This document shows positions 1 to 9,461 of a stretch of 64,000 nt of DNA, in pieces. The notes under the pieces are model-generated. The model did no database searches and was not told the origin of the DNA. It saw nothing but the letters and a program-made list of their open reading frames with translations. Each line of letters starts with the position of its first letter. The first letter of the stretch is position 1. The translations under genes and the position numbers were made by a program. Source of the DNA: an uncultured Prevotellaceae bacterium (GTDB lineage Bacteria > Bacteroidota > Bacteroidia > Bacteroidales > Bacteroidaceae); NCBI GenBank assembly GCA_946186505.1, contig CAMHNI010000006.1:62001-126000 (forward strand), in the 5' to 3' direction.

Positions 1-1557
1 CAGCAGAGCCCGGACTTCAACGTACAGCTGACGTACCTGCAGACGATGGTTGACCTGCCGTGGGGCGAATATACCAACGACGACCTGAACCTGAAGCGGG
101 CACAGAAGATTCTCGACCACGACCACTACGGCATGGAGAAGGTGAAGGAGCGCATCCTTGAGCACATGTCGGTGCTGTCGCTGCGCGGTGACCTGAAGTC
201 GCCCATCATCTGCCTCTATGGTCCTCCGGGAGTCGGCAAGACCTCACTTGGCAAGTCGATTGCCGCCGCCATGAAGCGCAAGTACGTGCGCATTTCACTC
301 GGCGGACTGCACGATGAGGCTGAGATTCGCGGACACCGACGCACCTATATCGGTGCCATGCCCGGACGCATCATCAAGTCGATACAGAAAGCCGGGTCCA
401 GCAATCCCGTCTTCATCCTCGACGAGATTGACAAGGTGACGCAGAACACACACAACGGCGATCCCGCCTCGGCACTGCTCGAAGTGCTCGACCCTGAGCA
501 GAACAACGCCTTCCACGACAACTACCTTGACGTGGACTACGATTTGTCGAAGGTGCTGTTCATCGCTACTGCCAACAACCTCTCGACCATCCCGGGACCC
601 CTGCGCGACCGCATGGAAATCATCGAGGTCAGCGGCTACATCACTGAGGAGAAGATCGAGATTGCCAAGCGTCATCTCATCCCCCGAGAGATGGAGAATA
701 CAGGATTGAACATGGTAGAGAAGAAACCGTCGTTCAACAAGGCCGCCATCGAGATGATCATTGAGCGCTACACCCGTGAGAGCGGCGTGCGCCAGTTGGA
801 GAAGCAAATCAACAAGGCCATGCGTAAACTGGCCTTCAAGCAGGCTCTGAACGGCGAGATGCCCTACAACAAGATTACACCGACGGAGGTGGAAGAGCTG
901 TTAGGAAATCCCCCATTCTATCGGGATATTTACCAAGGCAACGATTATGCCGGCGTGGTAACGGGACTGGCCTGGACGAGTGTCGGCGGCGAGATTCTGT
1001 TCATCGAGACCTCTCTGTCGAAGGGCAAGGCCGGCAAGCTGACGCTGACGGGTAATCTCGGCGACGTGATGAAGGAGTCGGCGGTGATAGCATTGGAGTA
1101 TGTGAAGGCCCACGTTGACAAGCTCGGCGTTGACTACCGCATCTTCGACCACTGGAACATCCATATCCATGTGCCTGAAGGAGCCACCCCCAAGGACGGT
1201 CCGTCAGCTGGTATCACCATCGCCACAAGCATTGCCTCGGCACTTACACAGCGAAAGGTACGCAAGAACACGGCCATGACGGGTGAGATCACGCTGCGCG
1301 GAAAGGTGCTGCCCGTTGGCGGCATCAAGGAGAAAATCTTAGCTGCCAAACGTGCCGGCATCACCGACATCATGATGTGCCACGAGAATGAGAAGGATGT
1401 CAACGAGATTCCCGACATGTATCTGAAGGGTGTTACCTTCCACTATGTCGAGAACGTGCAGGACGTGTGGAACTTTGCACTGACAAACGAAATGGTAAAG
1501 AACCCGACAGACTTCACCATCCCCGAAGAGGAAGCAAAAGTGATGAGTGATAAGTGA
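1..1557 (+). CDS. lon: Lon protease, C-terminal part (5' end outside window)
   Basis: ATP-dependent serine protease of the cytoplasm that degrades misfolded and regulatory proteins. The reading frame is open from base 1, so the substrate-binding N-terminus is outside the window. Visible are the AAA+ Walker A motif GPPGVGKTS (about bases 217-243), Walker B followed by a DEIDK stretch, and the Lon protease domain with the catalytic Ser in DGPSAG (about 1195-1212) and the catalytic Lys in GGIKEK (about 1318-1335). About 518 residues are present out of the roughly 800 usual for the family. The last five or so codons lie inside a 7-bp repeat array that continues into the start of tgt. Identification is secure. 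Confidence 0.96.
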   Translation, partial: QQSPDFNVQLTYLQTMVDLPWGEYTNDDLNLKRAQKILDHDHYGMEKVKERILEHMSVLSLRGDLKSPIICLYGPPGVGKTSLGKSIAAAMKRKYVRISLGGLHDEAEIRGHRRTYIGAMPGRIIKSIQKAGSSNPVFILDEIDKVTQNTHNGDPASALLEVLDPEQNNAFHDNYLDVDYDLSKVLFIATANNLSTIPGPLRDRMEIIEVSGYITEEKIEIAKRHLIPREMENTGLNMVEKKPSFNKAAIEMIIERYTRESGVRQLEKQINKAMRKLAFKQALNGEMPYNKITPTEVEELLGNPPFYRDIYQGNDYAGVVTGLAWTSVGGEILFIETSLSKGKAGKLTLTGNLGDVMKESAVIALEYVKAHVDKLGVDYRIFDHWNIHIHVPEGATPKDGPSAGITIATSIASALTQRKVRKNTAMTGEITLRGKVLPVGGIKEKILAAKRAGITDIMMCHENEKDVNEIPDMYLKGVTFHYVENVQDVWNFALTNEMVKNPTDFTIPEEEAKVMSDK

Positions 1558-1623
1558 TGAGTGAGAAGTGATAAGTGATGAGTGATAAGTGATGAGTGAT
1601 AAGTGATAAGTGATAAGTGATAA

Positions 1624-1628
<5 letters not shown>
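1538..1628 (+). repeat. 7-bp tandem array (AAGTGAT/GAGTGAT), 13 units
   Basis: Thirteen consecutive 7-nt units, mostly AAGTGAT alternating with GAGTGAT, run from inside the 3' end of lon to the first codon of tgt. The lon stop codon (1555-1557) and the GTG start codon of tgt (1624-1626) are both made of repeat sequence. The period is exactly 7, so the array passes through all three frames. Confidence 0.95.
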
Positions 1629-2747
<1,119 letters not shown>

Positions 2748-2751
<4 letters not shown>

Positions 2752-3986
2752 TGAAGATAAAGAAAAAGAAGTCGTTTGCCAAGATACGCCGTCACGTCAA
2801 GCGTTATCACCGCCGCCGTGCCTTCAGTAGGGCTATGCGGCGTATCGGCCACTGGTTCCGCTGGCTCAAGGTGCTGAAATACATGAACCCGTTCCACTAC
2901 CTGACGCGCATCGACCGCTATATCATCAAGAAGTTCATCGGCACGTACATCTACTCGATTATCCTGATTATCTCCATTTCGATAGTCTTCGACATCAACG
3001 AGAACCTGGCCAAGTTTACTACGAACCACGCACCGTTGCGTGAAATCGTACTCGACTACTACGCCAACTTCATCCCCTACTTCGCCAACCTCTTCTCACC
3101 GCTGTTCGTATTCATCTCCGTCATCTTCTTCACATCTAAACTGGCCGGCAACAGCGAGATTATAGCCATGCTGGCCTCGGGACTGAGTTTCAGACGACTG
3201 ATGCGGCCATACTTCATCTCCGCAGCACTGATAGCTGCACTCAACTACTACCTCGGTTCGTCGGTCATTCCGCAAGGAACAATCATCCGACAGAACTTCG
3301 AGGCAAAATACAAGAACAACAAGAAGATAACCACGGCAACAAACGTGCAGCTGCAGGTTGGCAAAGGCATCATAGCATATATCCAGCAGTACGACGACAA
3401 CTCGAAGACGGGCTACGGCTTCTCGTTGGACAAGTTTGAGAAGAAGAAGCTGGTGAGCCACATGACAGCCAGTGTCATCCGCTACGACACCATCAGCGAC
3501 TCACGCTTCCACTGGAGGGCCAGCAACTACAAGATACGTACCCTGAAAGGACTGCGCGAGGAAATCAAGTCGGGAGCCGAAATCGATACCACCGTGATGA
3601 TGGAACCCATGGACCTGGTGTTCTCCAAAGGCCAGCAGGAAACGTTCACCAGCACCGAACTGCGTGAGTATATCTCAAAACAGCAGGAACGCGGCTCGCA
3701 AAACGTGGTGCAGTACGAGGTGGAGTACCACAAGCGCATAGCCATGTCGTTCGCCTCGTTCATCTTGACGGTCATCGGTGCCACACTCTCTGCCCGCAAG
3801 CGCAAGGGCGGCATGGGACTATACCTCGGTATCGGCCTTGCACTCTCGTTTGCCTACATCCTGCTCCAGACCATCTCGGCCACCTTTGCCATCAATGCTG
3901 GCACACCCGCCATGCTGGCCGAGTGGATTCCAAACCTATTATATATATTCATCGCTTACTTCTGCTGGCGACAAGCACCCAATTAA
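2748..3986 (+). CDS. LptF/LptG-family permease (YjgP/YjgQ)
   Basis: Inner-membrane subunit of the LPS transport exporter family, which extracts lipopolysaccharide and hands it to the Lpt bridge. It has a first membrane segment after the basic stretch (FIGTYIYSIILIISISIVF), two more near residues 100-160, a large periplasmic middle part, and three C-terminal membrane segments. The start overlaps tgt by 4 bp (ATGA), so the two are translationally coupled. The 45-residue, very Arg/Lys-rich N-terminus is longer than usual; an internal ATG at about 2884 (MNPFHYLTRIDRYIIKK) would give a normal-length 367-aa protein and could be the true start. Whether it is LptF or LptG cannot be decided here. Confidence 0.88.
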
Positions 3987-3998
3987 GCGGGCAGGGGC

Positions 3999-4146
3999 GG
4001 TGCTTCGCACCTAAAGAATAAAGAATAAAGAATAAAGAGGCGCTTCGCTAAAGTATAAAGAACAAAGCGGTGCTTCGCACCTAAAGGATAAAGAATAAAG
4101 AATAAAGAATAAAGAATAAAGGATAAAGGATGCGGAGCACCGCCTT
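3999..4146 (+). repeat. 7-bp array (TAAAGAA) with GC-rich hairpin heads
   Basis: Runs of TAAAGAA/TAAAGGA/TAAAGTA units are broken by small GC-rich hairpins: GGTGCTTCGCACC twice (3999-4011 and about 4073-4082) and a related GGCGCTTCGC. The array ends about 15 bp before the DEAD-box helicase start. The same combination recurs before lysC (58356-58505) and, in reverse, inside the metal ATPase gene (45738-45774). Confidence 0.92.
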
Positions 4147-4160
4147 AAAGAATATAAACA

Positions 4161-5441
4161 ATGAAGTTTGAAGAGACCTATCTGAACGACAATATCCTCG
4201 ATGCGCTCTATGACATGCGCTTCGACGAGATGACTCCCATACAAGAGAAGTGCATCCCCGAGATTCTCGACGGCTACGACGTGCTCGGTGTGGCACAGAC
4301 GGGAACGGGCAAGACTGCCGCCTATCTGCTGCCTATCCTCTCGATGCTTGACGACGGCGGCTATCCGAAGGACGCTATCAACTGCGTCGTCATGTCGCCC
4401 ACACGTGAACTGGCCCAGCAGATAGACCAGGCCATGCAGGGCTTCGGCTATTACCTCGACGGCGTGTCGAGTGTGGCCGTCTATGGCGGCAACGACGGCA
4501 ACCGCTACGACCAGGAACTGAAGGGCATGCGGCTCGGTGCCGACGTGCTCATTGCCACGCCAGGCCGCCTGCTTAGTCACTTGAAGGTGGGCAACCTCGA
4601 CCTCTCCCGCTGCTCGTTCTTCGTGCTCGACGAAGCCGACCGTATGCTCGACATGGGGTTCTCGGAGGACATTATGAAGATAGTGGCCGAGCTGCCCAAG
4701 AACTGCCAGCGCGTCATGTTCTCAGCCACGATGCCCGCCAAGATTCGTGAGCTCGCCGTGTCGCTGCTGCACGATCCCGTCGAGATAAAGCTGGCCGTAT
4801 CGAAACCCGCTGAGAAGATTCAGCAGTCGGCCTACGTGTGCTACGACCCGCAGAAACTGGGCATCATCCAACATCTGTTCAAGAACGGCGACCTGCAGCG
4901 CGTCATCATCTTCTCAGGCAAGAAAGACCGCGTGAAAGACATCACCCGTCAGCTGAAGCGTATGAAAATCAACTGCGCCGAGATGCACAGCGACCTCAGC
5001 CAGGCTGAGCGCGACGAGGTGATGTATCGATTCAAGGCCGGACAGGCAGATGTGCTTGTGGCCACCGACATCGTCAGCCGAGGCATCGACATCGACGACA
5101 TACGCATCGTGATCAACTACGATGTGCCTCACGATGCCGAGGACTACGTGCATCGTATAGGACGTACGGCACGTGCCGACCGCGACGGCATGGCCATCAC
5201 CTTCGTCAGCGAGGCCGAAATCTTCAAGTTCCAGGAAATAGAGCACTTCCTCGGCAAGGAAGTCGAGAAACGCCCACTACCCGATGGCCTCGGCGAAGGG
5301 CCCGAATATACCAAGCGCGAGAAAAAACGCTCCAACACACGACGCCACGGACGTTGGAACAGCCGGGGCAACGGCAAACGGAACCAGAAGCCACGAAACG
5401 GCCACGGGAAAAGAAATGAAGGGCCGAACGTTAAAAAATAA
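4161..5441 (+). CDS. DEAD-box ATP-dependent RNA helicase
   Basis: RNA helicase for RNA remodelling in ribosome assembly, mRNA decay or cold adaptation. Motifs in order: Q motif (TPIQEKCIP), Walker A AQTGTGKT (residues ~45-52), PTRELAQQ, TPGR, DEAD (~157), SAT (~189), then the helicase C domain with VATDIVSRGIDI and HRIGRTAR (~331). The last ~40 residues are Arg/Lys/Gly/Asn-rich, a likely unstructured RNA-binding tail like those of RhlE-type enzymes. Length is 426 aa. The leader is the 7-bp repeat array. RhlE-like assignment is a guess; the family itself is certain. Confidence 0.95.
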   Translation: MKFEETYLNDNILDALYDMRFDEMTPIQEKCIPEILDGYDVLGVAQTGTGKTAAYLLPILSMLDDGGYPKDAINCVVMSPTRELAQQIDQAMQGFGYYLDGVSSVAVYGGNDGNRYDQELKGMRLGADVLIATPGRLLSHLKVGNLDLSRCSFFVLDEADRMLDMGFSEDIMKIVAELPKNCQRVMFSATMPAKIRELAVSLLHDPVEIKLAVSKPAEKIQQSAYVCYDPQKLGIIQHLFKNGDLQRVIIFSGKKDRVKDITRQLKRMKINCAEMHSDLSQAERDEVMYRFKAGQADVLVATDIVSRGIDIDDIRIVINYDVPHDAEDYVHRIGRTARADRDGMAITFVSEAEIFKFQEIEHFLGKEVEKRPLPDGLGEGPEYTKREKKRSNTRRHGRWNSRGNGKRNQKPRNGHGKRNEGPNVKK

Positions 5442-5494
5442 CAAGCCAAGACATTAATTTGTCTATCCCAACCCGTAATTCACAAATTTTTTCC

Positions 5495-5502
5495 TACCTT
5501 TG
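5495..5502 (+). promoter_or_regulatory. -7 promoter element TACCTTTG
   Basis: Matches the Bacteroidales -7 consensus TAnnTTTG, 22 bp before the ThiE-like start. No clear TTTG lies at the usual distance upstream. Confidence 0.6.
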
Positions 5503-5524
5503 CACTGGATTATAAAATGTACGC

Positions 5525-6133
5525 ATGAAGCTCATCATCATGACTAAATCCACATTCTTCGTGGAAGAGGACAAGATTCTGACCACGCTCTTTGAGAACG
5601 GGTTGGATTATCTGCATCTGTACAAGCCTGGTACTGAGCCGGTTTACTCTGAACGTCTGTTGACACTTCTGCCTGAAGATTACTATGGGCACATCATGGT
5701 TCACGACCATTTCTACCTGAAGGAGGAGTTCAAGCTGAAAGGCATCCACATCAACAACTGCCAGACGGAACCTCCCGTCGGCTACAGAGGCAACATCAGC
5801 CGCACATGTCACAGAACAGAGGAGTTGAAAGGTGCGAAGAAAAGTTCAAACTACGTCTTCCTGAAAACAATCTTCGACAGTCAGAGCAATCCCGAGGACA
5901 AATCCACACTGACCATGGACGAGTTGCGTGAGGCTTCACGCCGGGGACTGATTGACAAGAAGGTGTATGCCATGGGAGGCATGAATCTGGAAAACATCGT
6001 TGTAGCCAAGGAGTTAGGGTTCGGTGGCGTTGTCATTTGCGGCGACCTGTGGAACCGTTTCGACATCCAAAACGGATTAGACTACAAGGAACTGATAAAC
6101 CACTTCGAGAAACTTCGAAAGGCAGTAGGGTAA
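5525..6133 (+). CDS. Thiamine phosphate synthase/TenI-family protein
   Basis: A (beta/alpha)8 barrel of the ThiE/TenI superfamily. Recognisable segments are GIHINN (strand that carries GxHLGQ in ThiE), ISRTCHRTEEL (the S-x-H-x-x-E region) and the phosphate-binding AMGGMNLENI...GFGGVVI at residues ~156-180. At 202 aa the length fits. The catalytic pattern of true ThiE is only partly kept, so it may be a thiamine-phosphate synthase or a TenI-like protein of other function. It lies 26 bp before prs and is probably cotranscribed with it; no other thiamine gene is nearby. Confidence 0.78.
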   Translation: MKLIIMTKSTFFVEEDKILTTLFENGLDYLHLYKPGTEPVYSERLLTLLPEDYYGHIMVHDHFYLKEEFKLKGIHINNCQTEPPVGYRGNISRTCHRTEELKGAKKSSNYVFLKTIFDSQSNPEDKSTLTMDELREASRRGLIDKKVYAMGGMNLENIVVAKELGFGGVVICGDLWNRFDIQNGLDYKELINHFEKLRKAVG

Positions 6134-6159
6134 AAGACAATTGTAATAGATAGTTAGAT

Positions 6160-7092
6160 ATGGAAAAAAACTACATGGTCTTCTCGGGAACAGCAACGAG
6201 ATATCTGGCAGAGAAAATCTGTCAAAGTTTAGGTTGCCCGTTGGGACAACTCCAAATGACAAAGTTTTCTGATGGCGAGTTCGCTGTCAGTTATGAAGAG
6301 TCCATCCGCGGACGTGACATTTTCCTTGTTCAGAGTACATTCCCCAACAGCGACAACCTGATGGAGCTGTTACTGATGATCGATGCCGCCAAGCGTGCTT
6401 CAGCACGTACCATCAACGCCGTCATCCCCTATTTCGGATGGGCACGTCAGGACCGCAAGGACAAACCGCGTGTGTCCATCGGTGCCAAGCTGGTGGCCGA
6501 CCTGCTGAGTGTGGCCGGGGTGAACCGTGTCATCACGATGGACCTGCATGCCGACCAGATACAAGGGTTCTTTGATGTCCCCGTTGACCACCTCTATGCC
6601 TCCGGGGTTATCATGCCCTACCTGAAGAGCCTGCAGCTGGAAGACATGGTCATCGCATCACCCGATGTCGGCGGTTCGAAGCGAGCCAACACCTACGCCA
6701 AGTTCTTCGGATGCCCGCTTGTGCTGTGCAACAAGACCCGTGCTCGTGCCAATGTGGTGGCTTCCATGCAGATTATCGGCGATGTCGAAGGCAAGAACGT
6801 GATCATCGTCGATGACATGGTTGACACCGCAGGAACCATCTCCAAGGCCGCCGACCTGATGAAACAGTCAGGCGCAAAGACCGTGAGAGCATGTGCCAGT
6901 CACTGCGTGATGAGCGGCCCCGCCAGTGAACGTGTGCAGGAGTCTGCGCTTGAAGAGATTGTCTTCACCGACTCCATCCCCTACACCCAACGCTGTGCCA
7001 AGGTGAAGCAGCTCTCAGTGGCCGACATGTTTGCCGAAGCCATCCGCCGAGTCATCGACAACAAGAGCATCAGCGACCTGTACATCGTGTGA
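6160..7092 (+). CDS. prs: Ribose-phosphate pyrophosphokinase
   Basis: Makes PRPP from ribose 5-phosphate and ATP for nucleotide, histidine and NAD synthesis. The class I enzyme motifs are clear: FSDGE near the N-terminus, ITMDLHADQIQGFF, and the PRPP-binding loop VIIVDDMVDTAGTI (~residues 214-227). Length is 310 aa, as expected. It follows the ThiE-like gene by 26 bp and ends in the first unit of a repeat that also provides the start of the following lipoprotein gene. Confidence 0.97.
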   Translation: MEKNYMVFSGTATRYLAEKICQSLGCPLGQLQMTKFSDGEFAVSYEESIRGRDIFLVQSTFPNSDNLMELLLMIDAAKRASARTINAVIPYFGWARQDRKDKPRVSIGAKLVADLLSVAGVNRVITMDLHADQIQGFFDVPVDHLYASGVIMPYLKSLQLEDMVIASPDVGGSKRANTYAKFFGCPLVLCNKTRARANVVASMQIIGDVEGKNVIIVDDMVDTAGTISKAADLMKQSGAKTVRACASHCVMSGPASERVQESALEEIVFTDSIPYTQRCAKVKQLSVADMFAEAIRRVIDNKSISDLYIV

Positions 7093-7130
7093 GGAGTGAT
7101 AAGTGAGGAGTGATAAGTGAGGAGTGATAA
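7091..7130 (+). repeat. 7/14-bp tandem array (GAGGAGT GATAAGT) x3
   Basis: Three 14-nt units, each two heptamers, start within the prs stop codon and end in the first codons of the next gene. Each unit carries AGGAG, a GTG and a TAA, so stop and start codons recur through the array. Confidence 0.9.
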
Positions 7131-7662
7131 AATCATCGGACTGGCGTTGGCGGCTACGCTTTTTGTCGCATGCCAGTCCGATACATATTCTATAAAAGGC
7201 GAGGCCCCTGAATTTGCCGACGGAACCGAACTCTATCTGACGCAGGCTGTCGGAGAGCATCATGTCATAGACACGGTAGTAGTGCGTGACGGACGCTTTT
7301 CCTACAGTGCCCCTGCTGACGAACAGCTGTTGTGCCTCGTTCCGTCCGGAACGTCAAAGCCCGCCCTCTACTTCTTCGCCTGCCCAGGCAACGTCTATGT
7401 GGAGCTGTCACCTGAGGAGGGACAATCCCGCGTCTCAGGAACCAAGGTCAACAATGAGTGGCAGGCACTGAACGACACGGTGGCCAAGTACGACCATCAC
7501 CTCCGCAGCCTCTTCGAAACAGACAGCCTCTCACTCAGAAAGACTTTCGCCGAGACAGAACAGCTATACACCACTCTGACCCGGCGAATCAATGAGGCGG
7601 CCCTGCGCAATAAGGATAACGCCCTGGGCCGCTTTATCGACAGTCATTACTTACCGAAATAG
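7117..7662 (+). CDS. DUF4369-type lipoprotein without a C-terminal thioredoxin domain
   Basis: Predicted lipoprotein: hydrophobic stretch followed by a lipobox LFVAC, with the Cys about residue 19. The mature part fits the DUF4369 pattern ([18 protein letters not shown]...[17 protein letters not shown]) that usually precedes a TlpA/AhpC-type thioredoxin domain in Bacteroidales. Here the protein ends at 181 aa, before any CxxC domain, so it is a short form or a shortened gene. The start is GTG at 7117 inside the repeat array, with an in-frame TAA just before it. It probably belongs to the thiE-like/prs transcript. Its last 16 bp overlap the convergent rubrerythrin gene. Role unknown; envelope location is inferred. 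Confidence 0.72.
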   Translation: MRSDKIIGLALAATLFVACQSDTYSIKGEAPEFADGTELYLTQAVGEHHVIDTVVVRDGRFSYSAPADEQLLCLVPSGTSKPALYFFACPGNVYVELSPEEGQSRVSGTKVNNEWQALNDTVAKYDHHLRSLFETDSLSLRKTFAETEQLYTTLTRRINEAALRNKDNALGRFIDSHYLPK

Positions 7663-8204
7663 CGCTTCAGCAAACCGGCAAAGCCTGCACCATGACGGGC
7701 TTCGTCCTTTGCCATCTCGTGAACGGTATCGTGAATAGCATCGAAACCGGCAGCCTTGGCGTTCTTGGCAATGCGGAACTTGTCCTCGCAGGCACCAGCC
7801 TCAGCAGCAGCACGCTTCTCCAGATTGGTCTTCGTGTCCCAGACACACTCACCCAACAACTCTGCAAAGCGTGAAGCGTGGTCAGCCTCCTCAAAAGCAT
7901 AGCGCTTGAAAGCCTCGGCTATCTCGGGATAACCCTCACGGTCGGCCTGGCGTGCCATAGCCAAGTACATGCCTACCTCGCCGCACTCACCATTGAAGTG
8001 GGCACGCAGGTCATTAATCATCTCCTCGCTGACACCCTCGGGCTTGCCGTCGCCAATCTTATGAACGGTAGCGTAGGTCAAATCTGCATCTTCCTTCAGT
8101 TCAGAGAATTTTGAGGCGGGAGCCTTGCAGATGGGGCACTTCTCGGGAGCAGCATCGCCTTCGTAGATATATCCACAAACGGCGCAGATAAATTTTTTCT
8201 TCAT
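7647..8204 (-). CDS. Reverse-order rubrerythrin (rubredoxin domain first)
   Basis: Non-haem iron peroxidase that detoxifies hydrogen peroxide in anaerobes. The first ~35 residues form a rubredoxin-like iron site with two Cys pairs (CAVCGY...CPIC), followed by a ferritin-like four-helix domain with the ExxH diiron motifs ([15 protein letters not shown]). Classical rubrerythrins carry the rubredoxin domain at the C-terminus, so this is the reverse type. 185 aa. It is transcribed alone, with a good promoter and an 11-bp inverted repeat just upstream. Confidence 0.92.
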   Translation of the reverse strand: MKKKFICAVCGYIYEGDAAPEKCPICKAPASKFSELKEDADLTYATVHKIGDGKPEGVSEEMINDLRAHFNGECGEVGMYLAMARQADREGYPEIAEAFKRYAFEEADHASRFAELLGECVWDTKTNLEKRAAAEAGACEDKFRIAKNAKAAGFDAIHDTVHEMAKDEARHGAGFAGLLKRYFGK

Positions 8205-8248
8205 AACGTTTAGTTCTTAGTATTATATTAGTGAAACAATGTCAGGGA

Positions 8249-8279
8249 CAAAGATACGCAGAAAAAACAAATCACGCAA
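8249..8279 (-). promoter_or_regulatory. Promoter of rubrerythrin gene
   Basis: On the minus strand, -7 TATCTTTG (8249-8256) lies 20 nt from a TTG (8277-8279), which fits the Bacteroidales -33/-7 arrangement. Confidence 0.7.
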
Positions 8280-8300
8280 GTTTTTCGCCTGATTTGTTTT
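8264..8300. promoter_or_regulatory. 11-bp inverted repeat over the -33 region of rubrerythrin
   Basis: AAAACAAATCA (8264-8274) and TGATTTGTTTT (8290-8300) are perfect inverted copies separated by 15 nt. The site covers the -33 element, so a dimeric regulator, plausibly peroxide-responsive, could bind here. That role is inferred from position only. Confidence 0.45.
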
Positions 8301-8374
8301 CTGTTTATACTTTGTCTAAACGTCACCCCCCCGTTTGCACCTGATATTTCTCTTCTTCTTTATCATTCCCACAA

Positions 8375-8570
8375 GTCCGTCCAGTCCGTTCAGTCCGATG
8401 CCAAAAACCATCATCACAAAGTCCGTCCAGTCCGTTCAGTCCGATGCCAAAAACTCCGATGCCAAACAACACCAGCACAAAGTCCGTCCAGTCCGTTCAG
8501 TCCGATGCCAAAAACTCCGATGCCAAACATCACCAGCACAAAGTCAGTCCAGTCCGTTCAGTCCGATGCC
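8375..8570 (+). repeat. Four copies of a ~28-bp unit, the last two intervals exactly 61 bp
   Basis: Units beginning GTCCGTCCAGTCCGTTCAG start at 8375, 8421, 8482 and 8543 (intervals 46, 61 and 61 bp). The 33-nt spacers after copies two and three are nearly identical to each other, so this is a tandem repeat and not a CRISPR array. Reading frames through it are repetitive and unlikely to be coding. Confidence 0.9.
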
Positions 8571-8597
8571 AACCACCGATGTATATACATGAAAACA

Positions 8598-8716
8598 ACA
8601 AAAAACCGTGCCCCTCGTGCCCCTTTACGACTTAACAGTCTGATTATCAAGTAGTCAGCAGGGGCACAGTAGCCCAAAAACCGTGCCCCTACCGTGCCCC
8701 TAGTGTGCCCCTGAAA
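8598..8716 (+). repeat. Left copy of a ~119-bp inverted repeat
   Basis: Rich in CCGTGCCCCT motifs. Its reverse complement matches 9166-9285 over almost the whole length, including the centre (AGGGGCAC...TTTTTGG...CTACTGTGCCCCTGCT) and both outer ends. The two copies face each other around a 449-bp segment full of 22-bp repeats. Confidence 0.88.
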
Positions 8717-8744
8717 AATAGCCTGAAAATTAGAGCTCACACCT

Positions 8745-8811
8745 TTTGCGCCTACGCAAACGGTCGTTTGCGCCTACGCGAAAGGTCGTTTGCGCCTACG
8801 CAAACGGTTGC
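8745..8811 (+). repeat. 22-bp repeat x3 containing small palindromes
   Basis: Copies start at 8745, 8767 and 8789. Two of the three carry TTTGCGCCTACGCAAA, a perfect 6-bp inverted repeat with a 4-nt centre; the middle copy has one change. Confidence 0.9.
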
Positions 8812-8825
8812 AAAGCACCTGTTTC

Positions 8826-8935
8826 CTCCCTCCATCGAGCCTACACCCTCCCTCCATCGAACCCGTTTTCTCCCTCCATCGAGCCTGTTTTCTCCCTCCA
8901 TCGAGCCTACGCACTCCCTCCAACGAGCCCTTCAT
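8826..8935 (+). repeat. 22-bp repeat x5 (CTCCCTCCATCGAGCC)
   Basis: Copies start at 8826, 8848, 8870, 8892 and 8914, exactly 22 bp apart, with two alternating tails (…TGTTTT and …TACGCA types). The sequence is unrelated to the preceding array, but the period is the same. Confidence 0.92.
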
Positions 8936-9017
8936 TCACCTCCTCCATGATAACATAAACAATTAAGTTCACTTTAACAAGTCCGCTACACCGCCATCGA
9001 ACAAGCCGCATGGCGTT

Positions 9018-9038
9018 CCCCTCCCTTGAAGGGGAGGG
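9018..9038. repeat. GC-rich intergenic hairpin
   Basis: CCCCTCCCT and AGGGGAGGG face each other around three bases, followed by a GTCCGAAGGACGGGGTGGGGTCTG stretch of the same style. Related hairpins occur at 38647-38664 (before the DUF1846 gene) and 54805-54821 (before hisH). Confidence 0.7.
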
Positions 9039-9165
9039 GTGTCCGAAGGACGGGGTGGGGTCTGTGTCACACGTAACTATGTCTGTAATATTTTGTCATT
9101 GAAGAAGATACACCCCCACCCCACCCTCTTCAGACCGCTGTTTTCACGACTTGGAGAGGTAATAT

Positions 9166-9285
9166 CTCAGGGGCACGGCAGGGGCACACTTGGGGCACGG
9201 TTTTTGGCCTACTGTGCCCCTGCTAACCACTTACATAACAGATGGTTATCTCAGAAAGGGGCACGAGGGGCACAGTTTTTTTATT
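9166..9285 (-). repeat. Right copy of the ~119-bp inverted repeat
   Basis: Inverted partner of 8598-8716. The rest of the intergenic stretch to ~9410 holds no gene I can support. Confidence 0.88.
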
Positions 9286-9461
9286 TTCTCACTATACAAT
9301 TCAGTTTTTTCTCGTTGGCAGCCAGGGCAGATATTATGATATCTTGCAATCGGTAATGTCTCTTTGCGTAACCTCGCAAACCTTTACGTATAAAAATATA
9401 TAAAAACAGGCCACTTGACGCCGTTGGAACATATAGCATCAAGGGCGTCGATAATGCAAAG

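Noticed and set aside
8375..8570. CRISPR array
   Set aside because: The ~28-bp repeats with 33-bp gaps look CRISPR-like, but two spacers are nearly identical, one gap is 18 bp, there are only four copies and no cas genes are near.
8335..8960. Ser/Pro-rich small proteins
   Set aside because: Open frames here exist in several phases only because the repeats lack stops; composition follows the repeat unit and there is no good start or codon pattern.
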